Below are positions 36,556 to 42,164 of a stretch of 42,164 nt of DNA, in pieces (the first letter of the stretch is position 1; each line of letters begins with the position of its first letter). Both the position numbers and the translations under genes were made by a program. Below the pieces are notes generated by a model, which was not told the origin of the DNA, searched no databases, and saw nothing but the letters and a program-made list of their open reading frames with translations. The stretch is from JBPYFK01 sp051984675 (lineage in GTDB: Bacteria; Actinomycetota; Actinomycetes; Mycobacteriales; Pseudonocardiaceae), in contig JBPYFK010000165.1 in the NCBI GenBank assembly GCA_051984675.1, positions 1-42,164 on the forward strand. The letters are read 5' to 3'.

Positions 36556-37032
36556 GTGCCAACTCATACCTTCAAGCTCAACGGCAAACAGGTCTCGGTG
36601 GACTGCGACGATAATCTGCGGCTGCTGTGGGTGATTCGTGACCTGCTGGGCGTGCACGGCCCGAAGTACGGCTGCGGGCTCGACGTGTGCAAGGCCTGCA
36701 CCTGCCACATCAACGGCAAAGCCTTCAATCCCTGCTCGGTGCCGGTCAAAGACATCAAACCCACGGACGAGATCACCACGATCGAAGGGCTGGCCGCCAC
36801 CGCCGGCAAGGACCTGCATCCGATGCAGGAGGCATGGTTAGAGGTCGACGTCCCACAGTGTGGCTACTGCCAGCCGGGACAGATCATGGCCGCGGTCGCC
36901 AAGGCCAAGCAGGCCAAGGCCGAGGGGCGCGAGCTGTCCGACGCCGACCTCGACGAGATCCGCAACATCTGCCGCTGCGGCACGTATTACCGCATCCGTG
37001 AGGCGGCCAAGAAAGGCGCCAGGAACATGTAA
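36556..37032 (+). CDS. [2Fe-2S] subunit of the molybdenum hydroxylase (IorA-like)
   Basis: The 158-residue protein carries two [2Fe-2S] clusters that pass electrons from the molybdenum site. The plant-ferredoxin-type cluster has C40, C45, C48 and C60 (YGCGLDVCKACTC); the second, alpha-helical cluster has C102 and C105 (PQCGYCQPGQI) with C139 and C141 (ICRCGTYYRI). Length and spacing match IorA/small-subunit proteins. It has no signal peptide of its own, so it would be exported bound to the Tat-targeted large subunit. GTG 36556 has AAAGGAG upstream, 29 bases after the large-subunit stop. No FAD subunit gene is present, as expected for IorAB-type two-subunit enzymes. Confidence 0.92.
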   Translation: MPTHTFKLNGKQVSVDCDDNLRLLWVIRDLLGVHGPKYGCGLDVCKACTCHINGKAFNPCSVPVKDIKPTDEITTIEGLAATAGKDLHPMQEAWLEVDVPQCGYCQPGQIMAAVAKAKQAKAEGRELSDADLDEIRNICRCGTYYRIREAAKKGARNM

Positions 37033-37092
37033 GTCCGTTCGCCTCGGCCGGGGTGGCACCGGCCGAGGCGAACCGGAGAAAGCCGAGGTCTC

Positions 37093-37386
37093 ATGTTCAA
37101 CGCCGTGCAGCCCTGGCACATCTTCATCCTCATCGTCGTGCTCATCGTGCTATTCGGCGCCAAGAAACTGCCTGTCGCCGCCCGCGGCATCGGCAGATCA
37201 CTGCGCATTTTCCGCAGCGAGGTCCGCGAACTGGCCGACGACTTCGACGGCAGCGACGAGCCCGGCAGGACCGAGGGTAGCGAATCCCGTGAACCCTCAC
37301 CGGCACCAACTCATACCGGGCCCCAGCACCAGATCAACGGCGTGTGGCGCGACAGTGTGCACCATCCTGCCCCGCCCCGGCGCTGA
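37093..37386 (+). CDS. tatA: TatA-type twin-arginine translocase protein
   Basis: The 97-residue protein has the TatA layout: a single N-terminal transmembrane helix (about residues 8-21), the FG hinge (LFGAKKLP, 20-27), an amphipathic helix (about 26-48) and a long disordered proline/histidine-rich tail. The ATG at 37093 lies behind a GAGG-containing leader. No tatB or tatC accompanies it. Its position just after the Tat-exported oxidase genes suggests a TatA paralogue dedicated to that cargo. The tail ends HHPAPPRR, unlike housekeeping TatA proteins I know; this is an impression, not a measured difference. Confidence 0.88.
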   Translation: MFNAVQPWHIFILIVVLIVLFGAKKLPVAARGIGRSLRIFRSEVRELADDFDGSDEPGRTEGSESREPSPAPTHTGPQHQINGVWRDSVHHPAPPRR

Positions 37387-37505
37387 GCGCCGCTTCGCGG
37401 CACGACGACGCGCATCGAGCAGCGCCCCCTCGCTCCGCGGCCGGTGACACGCGTTGCACTCGTGACCACGTGAACCATGAACACCCGAGGGGACACGGAG
37501 GAGAC

Positions 37506-39308
37506 ATGTCCGTCCCGTCCACAAAGCGACGAGCGGCCGTTCTGCTTGTCGCCCCCCTGCTCGCGAGCACGAGCCTGCTGGCACCCCACCGCGACGCGGA
37601 CGCGGACGTGCAGGTCACGACCAGCCACGTGCATGGGACTGACGGCGTCGACTACACCGTCACCAACCATGTGGTGAACACGTACACCCAGCAGGGTCCC
37701 GACGGCAAACCGAAGGAGTATCTGCTGGTGTGGGCCGGCGACGAGAACGTCGCCGACACCGCCATCTCCGACGTCAACAAGCTCCCCGGTTCGCTGAACA
37801 ACCCGGCGAACAAGGCCACGAACGCGCTACCAGGGCCGGACTTCCTGGCGGTCATCGACGCGACCAAGGGCTCGCCTGCTTACGGCAAGGTCGTCAACAC
37901 GGCCACGGTCGGCCCGCTCGTGGAAAACGAGCCGCACCACATGCAGTACGTGTGGCACCAGGGCGACACCATCTACGCCGGCGGCCTGTTCAGCGCGACA
38001 ACCTACGCCTTCGACGTGCACGCCCTGCCCAGGATCAAACTCAAGAGCGTGAGCGTGCCCACCGATACGCCGGGCGGGTCCGTGCCGGACGCGTACTGGA
38101 CGCTGAAAGACGGCACCGCCTACGGCACCTACATGGGCGGCCCGCCACTGCCCGGCCCACACCGCTACTCGGACGGTTCGGTGCGCACCGGCAACGGGTT
38201 TGCCGGCAGCCCCGGCGAGGTCGTGCACTTCGACCACAACGGCAAGGTGCTCTCGGAGGCCCCGGCCGCGACACCGCAGACCGAGGACCCCAAGCTCTGT
38301 GACGACCTGCCGCGCCTAGGCAACCCGACCTGCGCCAACCCGCACGGCATCCAGGTGCGCGAGGACCTCAACACGATGGTCACCAGTGATTTTGTCGAAC
38401 CGAAGAACGTCATCCTCGACCCGGTCAGGCCACTCTCGCCATATTTGTACCGGTCGACGGTGCGGACCTGGGACATCTCCGACCGCGACCACCCGAAGGT
38501 CACATCCGTGTCCTACCTGCCCGACGGGCCGCGGGCGGACCCGCAAGACCCATTGCACCGCGAGAGCAGCGCGGCGATGGAAGATACGGTCACGCACCGG
38601 CCAGACCACAAAGGCGCGTTCACGCAGACCATGCAAGGCGGGGCGATCTTCTACACGCCCGACATCACCACGCCGAACCCGCAATGGCGGGAGGTTTTCG
38701 ACGACGGCGCCGCGAACAAGGCGTTCAACCCGAGCAGCGACCGCAACGGTGCCGGCACGAACGGCGGCTGGATCCAGACAAGCCCGGACGATCACTTCCT
38801 GTATCACTCGATGGTCGGTCGTCCCAGGGGCACGCTGGGACCGAACGACCCGGGCACGCCCGGCGGCGTGTACGTCTTGGACATCTCCAAGCTGGTCAAC
38901 GCCGGTGAACACCCGACCTGCGATCTCAGCACCGACCAGCGGGAGGACTGCCCGACGCCGACCGGCGCCGTCGGGATCAACCCGACCCAGCCGGGCCAGG
39001 GGCCGCACTTCGGCACTGTGGACAACTTCGAGCTGGGTCCAGACGGCACGTACCGCGAGACCGACCACCCCGGCCGGATTGCGGCAACGGATTACTTCGT
39101 CGCCCGGTCCGGGTTGGACGGTGACCACAAGGTGTGCATGATCGGCTTGGGCCAGAACGGCAAGCTCACTCTCGACGCGGATTTCCGGGACGAGTTCACG
39201 CACCAGCCCTGCCTGGACTTCAACCGGACGGTCTGGCCCCACGGTTCGTTCGGCCATGCCAAGCCGCACAAGGCGCTGTTCGTCGTCGCGGACACCGACG
39301 TGCGATAA
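37506..39308 (+). CDS. Secreted selenium-binding protein (SBP56)/methanethiol-oxidase-like protein
   Basis: The 600-residue protein has an N-terminal signal peptide (KRRAAVLLVAPLLASTSLLA) and resembles the beta-propeller SBP56 family, whose bacterial member MtoX and human SELENBP1 are copper-dependent methanethiol oxidases. Family-like segments are ENEPHHMQYVW (about 140), NPHGIQVREDLNTMVTSDF (about 280), RTWDISDRDHPKVTS (about 320), NGGWIQTSPDDHFLYHSMVG (about 420), GGVYVLDISKL and the C-terminal WPHGSFGHAKPHKALFV; the repeated histidines are candidate metal ligands. It is longer than the usual 450-470 residues. ACGGAGGAG precedes ATG 37506. The reaction is inferred; another small-molecule oxidation is possible. 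Confidence 0.75.
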   Translation: MSVPSTKRRAAVLLVAPLLASTSLLAPHRDADADVQVTTSHVHGTDGVDYTVTNHVVNTYTQQGPDGKPKEYLLVWAGDENVADTAISDVNKLPGSLNNPANKATNALPGPDFLAVIDATKGSPAYGKVVNTATVGPLVENEPHHMQYVWHQGDTIYAGGLFSATTYAFDVHALPRIKLKSVSVPTDTPGGSVPDAYWTLKDGTAYGTYMGGPPLPGPHRYSDGSVRTGNGFAGSPGEVVHFDHNGKVLSEAPAATPQTEDPKLCDDLPRLGNPTCANPHGIQVREDLNTMVTSDFVEPKNVILDPVRPLSPYLYRSTVRTWDISDRDHPKVTSVSYLPDGPRADPQDPLHRESSAAMEDTVTHRPDHKGAFTQTMQGGAIFYTPDITTPNPQWREVFDDGAANKAFNPSSDRNGAGTNGGWIQTSPDDHFLYHSMVGRPRGTLGPNDPGTPGGVYVLDISKLVNAGEHPTCDLSTDQREDCPTPTGAVGINPTQPGQGPHFGTVDNFELGPDGTYRETDHPGRIAATDYFVARSGLDGDHKVCMIGLGQNGKLTLDADFRDEFTHQPCLDFNRTVWPHGSFGHAKPHKALFVVADTDVR

Positions 39309-39425
39309 CCCTCAAAGCCCATCCTGTCGGGGAAACCGTTAATGAGCGGGCAGTACCGGGAAGCTCCCGCAGGCCACGCTCACCTTTCCACACAGGACAC
39401 GCTGAACTCTGAAAGGGAACCCGAG

Positions 39426-41162
39426 ATGAACATGCCCGGCATGAACCCGGGCACCGGCTCGCCCCCGATGGACGCGCTGACGCTCGCGCTGCGCCTAGCG
39501 CTGTTCCTGGGCACAGCAGCACTGGCCGGCACCGGGCTCGCCCGCCCATTCACTTGGTCTGCCGGGCACCGGCTGGCGATCTTCGCGTGGTCGGCGGGTG
39601 CCGTTTCCACAGCCGCGGCGCTGACCTCGCTGCAGGTTGTGCTCCACATCAGCGTCCCGCTCACCGTGCTACACGTGGTACTGGCGCTGGCACTGCCGGC
39701 GTTGCTGCGCTGGCCGAAGGCCGCCGCCACCGACGGCGCCGCGCTGACCCTCCTGCTGCTCGCCGAGTCCGAGCCCGACCACACCGGGCTGGCCCTCGCC
39801 ACCGACGGGCTTGCCGTGTTCGGCATGATCGCCGGCACGGCGGCCGCCGTGCCCCAGCTCACGGGCTCGGCGATTCGGCGTACACCTCTCGCCCTCGCCA
39901 GCGCCGCCGCGCTGGCGAGCGCCGGACTGGGGCAGGCCGCGATCTCCGGGCTCGGGTTCGACAGGCGGCTCCACGACACCGGCTACGGCCTGCTCGTGGT
40001 CACCCTCATCGTGCTGCCGATCGTCGCTGCTGTACTGGCGATGTCCGTGCGAGCGAGGGGGTTCCGCGCGGCAAGCGCCGGAATCCTCGCGCTGGCGTTC
40101 GTAGCCTGGAGCGCGCTGCCCGCGCTGCCACACCCCGCCCCGCTGCCCACACCAGGCCTTCCCCTCCTCGCCCACGCCAGCGACGGCACACCGCTGCTGG
40201 TCATCCCCCTGCGCCCGGGGAAGAACCTCGTGCACTTCCCCGACAGCGCCGGCGACGACCTGCGCGTCACCCCGGACAACGGCCCGCAAGCTCGGGCCAC
40301 CCCCCGCGCCGGCGCCGAGGGCACCTGGGCCGAGGTCAACCTGCCCGCCGGCCTTAGCGACCTCACCATCGAGCACCACGGCGGCACGAGCACCGTGCCC
40401 ATCGACACCGGAACCGAGCCACCCCTGCCCAGCGCGGTCGGCGACGACGGTCCTGAGTGCGCCAGCGCCACCCTCGGCAGCCTCGTCGCCGGCTCGCGCG
40501 CTCCGCTGACCCGATGCCCTTCCGACGCGCTCACGCCCGTCGACGCGACCGCGCTGCGCCAGCTCATCGGATACATGGCCTCCCACGGCACGCCGGGCAT
40601 CACGATCGCCGAGGACGACTCCCCACGCTCCCAGCAGGCCGCCCAACTTGTCCGCGAGGCCGCCGCGCAGGCCCACATCCCCGCGGCCCGCGCTCCCGAC
40701 CCGAGCAACGCGCTCGTCGACGTCGCCGGCTGGTCCCGCAGCGCGCGGCTACTCGACGACACCGCCCACAACCAGGCCACCCAGCCCACCTTCACCGCTG
40801 GCGTCTACCTCGCCCCGTGGCTTCTACACGCCCCGGTAGTCAAGACTGTGCCAACGTCCTTCCTGCCGCTGCGGTTCAACCCCCGCGCCGCGCAGGCGCT
40901 GTTGTACTCGGTCACGCTGAAGAACGCCTTCGACAAAGAGGCCCCGTCGACCTCCGGGTTCGACCAGTGGCTGACCGTGCGCCGCGAGACCAACCAACAA
41001 CTCCCCACCCTCTACGCCTGCGCGCAGGTGGACGTGATGCCGATGAGCACGAACGACACCATGCCAGGAATGAACATGGGCACGGATATGGGTGGCGATT
41101 ACCCAGGGCAATGGGTTTCCAACGGAACGATCGTGCCGATTTCTGGGCCGCTGTCGCCCTAA
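39426..41162 (+). CDS. Polytopic membrane protein with Met-rich ends, CopD-like
   Basis: The 578-residue protein starts MNMPGMNPG and has about seven hydrophobic segments in residues 15-240, reminiscent of CopD/YcnJ copper-import membrane domains. A large extracytoplasmic region (about 245-530) follows, with a CxxATLGSLVAGSRAPLTRC pair of cysteines. A methionine-rich tail (about 533-556, with MPMSTNDTMPGMNMG) resembles copper-binding Met motifs. AAGGGAA precedes ATG 39426; an earlier in-frame start at 39342 has no support. It follows the SBP56-like gene by 117 bases. I infer copper acquisition or delivery to that enzyme; no direct evidence. It may belong to a family of uncharacterised actinobacterial proteins. 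Confidence 0.65.
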   Translation: MNMPGMNPGTGSPPMDALTLALRLALFLGTAALAGTGLARPFTWSAGHRLAIFAWSAGAVSTAAALTSLQVVLHISVPLTVLHVVLALALPALLRWPKAAATDGAALTLLLLAESEPDHTGLALATDGLAVFGMIAGTAAAVPQLTGSAIRRTPLALASAAALASAGLGQAAISGLGFDRRLHDTGYGLLVVTLIVLPIVAAVLAMSVRARGFRAASAGILALAFVAWSALPALPHPAPLPTPGLPLLAHASDGTPLLVIPLRPGKNLVHFPDSAGDDLRVTPDNGPQARATPRAGAEGTWAEVNLPAGLSDLTIEHHGGTSTVPIDTGTEPPLPSAVGDDGPECASATLGSLVAGSRAPLTRCPSDALTPVDATALRQLIGYMASHGTPGITIAEDDSPRSQQAAQLVREAAAQAHIPAARAPDPSNALVDVAGWSRSARLLDDTAHNQATQPTFTAGVYLAPWLLHAPVVKTVPTSFLPLRFNPRAAQALLYSVTLKNAFDKEAPSTSGFDQWLTVRRETNQQLPTLYACAQVDVMPMSTNDTMPGMNMGTDMGGDYPGQWVSNGTIVPISGPLSP

Positions 41163-41392
41163 CAGCCTCGAGCAGCGATATAGCGGTTGATCGCCCAGTA
41201 CTTCGACAGACAGTTGCACCGTCCTTCATGCCTCTTGATTGGATGTTTGATGAAAATATCGGGCAATGCGCGAGGCTCCATGGTTACGTTGTACGGTCTC
41301 CTGGACACTGTTCCGCCGCAGTGCGCTCCGTGCGGCTGCGGCGTCGTGGACAGACCCTGGTTGGCGTAGGCGAAGTTGGGCTGAGGATGCGC

Positions 41393-42034
41393 TCAACCCT
41401 GTTCGTTGGTTTCGACGGTGTCCGTGTCCTGTCCAGGCTGGGTTGAATCGGTTAGATCGATGAGCGGGAGTTCGTCGAGGTCGCCCTCGGACATCGCCTG
41501 CGCGGCTGCGCTGACCCGCTGCTGGTGCTCGGTGATGCGCTGATCGACGAGTTGGCTGAGGGCGTAGGCAAGCGCGCCGGTCTGGCGGACGGTCACGTCG
41601 TCCAGCCGGGGTTGGCGGGTTGACGTGATGGCGATGCCTTGTGGTCGTCCGTCGGAACCTCGTACCGCACCGACGGAGAACCGTTCGCGAGGGTTGTCGG
41701 CCGGATCGGCGTAGTGGTGGCGCATTTGGCGGAGAACTTTGTGCCACTGCAGTACTTCGCCTTGAAGTTGTGTCTGCGTGAGGTCCTGCTCGGTGAGCGC
41801 GTTCCCTGAGCGGCCGTGGGCGAAGCATCGGCTGTAGGAGAGCACGGCGCTCGTCCAGAGCGCTTCGATGAGGAGGTCGTCGGGTTCGTCCGCGGTCACC
41901 TCGCTGACGAGCCGTTCGCAGCATCGCAGGACGGTTTGTAGATCGTCGAAGATCGCCGCGAGGTCGGTCAGTTCCTTCGCGGTCGGGGTATCCAGCCGCC
42001 GTACAGCTGTGGGCTGATCCGTCGTGCTTGTCAT
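41393..42034 (-). CDS. Conserved-looking protein of unknown function
   Basis: The 213-residue, acidic, mostly helical protein starts at ATG 42034 with AAGGAG a few bases upstream. It has no signal or membrane segment. Visible features are an N-terminal helix pair (AKELTDLAAIFDDLQTVLRC), a central EVLQWHKVLRQMRHHYADP, a short beta stretch (RERFSVGAVRGSDGRPQGIA) and a C-terminal acidic tail rich in D/T/E. The organisation (helical domain, small strand-rich region) suggests a cytoplasmic binding protein, but no family is recognised. A gap of 92 bases separates it from an upstream minus-strand gene ending in a Fis-type helix. Confidence 0.7.
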   Translation of the reverse strand: MTSTTDQPTAVRRLDTPTAKELTDLAAIFDDLQTVLRCCERLVSEVTADEPDDLLIEALWTSAVLSYSRCFAHGRSGNALTEQDLTQTQLQGEVLQWHKVLRQMRHHYADPADNPRERFSVGAVRGSDGRPQGIAITSTRQPRLDDVTVRQTGALAYALSQLVDQRITEHQQRVSAAAQAMSEGDLDELPLIDLTDSTQPGQDTDTVETNEQG

Positions 42035-42126
42035 GGTGCTCCTTGAGGTTGGTCGCGGCTCTCACTGGGCGGAATGAGCGGCCCGTTCGATCGGCGTCGC
42101 ACCCGGCGTGAAGGCGCAGGATGGCG

Positions 42127-42164
42127 TCACGTGACAATTCCGTAGTCGCGGATCTTGCGGTAGA
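42127..42164 (-). CDS. C-terminal end of a Fis-type HTH regulator
   Basis: Only the last 12 codons are in the window. They read YRKIRDYGIVT before the stop, the typical end of Fis-family helix-turn-helix regulators (TLYRKIRxYGI), such as GAF-Fis proteins of the AcoR type. The gene enters from the right edge on the minus strand. The fragment is short, so the assignment rests on this single helix. Confidence 0.5.
   Translation of the reverse strand, partial: YRKIRDYGIVT

Noticed and set aside
39350..39385. CGGGA-AGC-TCCCG hairpin between the SBP56-like gene and the membrane protein gene as a terminator
   Set aside because: A five-base-pair stem without a tail is weak; the two genes could still be co-transcribed.

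Overview
The window is high-GC DNA with GTG/ATG starts, dense operons with 1-4 base overlaps, Shine-Dalgarno leaders and terminator hairpins without clear T-tracts. The gene content (LLM flavin oxidoreductase, tandem DUF202, DUF3311 + symporter, RhaI-type rhamnose operon, GAF-LuxR regulator, Tat-exported molybdenum hydroxylase) points to a soil actinomycete, probably of the Pseudonocardiales; the order is an inference. No rRNA, tRNA, CRISPR array or intact insertion sequence was seen. Decayed genes and an IS481-type remnant show some turnover.

Layout. 1-1.6 kb: start of an LLM oxidoreductase gene, two overlapping DUF202 membrane proteins and a doubtful small ORF. 1.8-3.9 kb: LysR regulator divergent from a YeiH-type exporter, ending in a strong hairpin. 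3.9-6.4 kb: IS481 scrap, a POT-family peptide transporter with a palindrome cluster upstream, then about 0.5 kb of decayed sequence. 6.4-8.1 kb: YtcJ-like amidohydrolase. 8.2-16.4 kb: choline to glycine betaine module: TetR regulator, operator, betB, betA and a ProV/ProW/ProX-type ABC importer with a fused double permease, closed by a 14-bp terminator. 16.8-18.5 kb: DUF3311 protein plus sodium:solute symporter (MctP-like pair). 18.5-19.6 kb: carboxylesterase pseudogene and a small ORF. 19.8-26.1 kb: L-rhamnose operon (MFS transporter, rhaM, rhaI, fused rhaEW, rhaB). 26.6-28.9 kb: TetR regulator divergent from an NADPH:quinone-type oxidoreductase followed by a frameshifted NTF2-like gene. 29.3-32.0 kb: GAF-LuxR regulator and acyl-CoA synthetase on the minus strand. 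32.1-41.2 kb: a plus-strand run of a second acyl-CoA synthetase, a Tat-exported isoquinoline-oxidoreductase-type molybdenum hydroxylase large subunit, its [2Fe-2S] subunit, a TatA protein, a secreted selenium-binding-protein (SBP56/methanethiol-oxidase-like) protein, and a polytopic membrane protein with methionine-rich ends. 41.4-42.2 kb: a protein of unknown function and the last codons of a Fis-type HTH regulator.

How the genes fit together. The choline and rhamnose modules are complete pathways: uptake plus oxidation to betaine, and uptake, mutarotation, isomerisation, phosphorylation, aldol cleavage and lactaldehyde oxidation. The most unusual part is 34.0-41.2 kb. It combines a secreted Mo/Fe-S oxidase, a TatA component placed with it, a secreted SBP56-like enzyme whose relatives are copper-dependent, and a Met-rich membrane protein that could handle copper. 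This may be an extracytoplasmic oxidation system that has not been described as a unit; the substrate cannot be read from the sequence.
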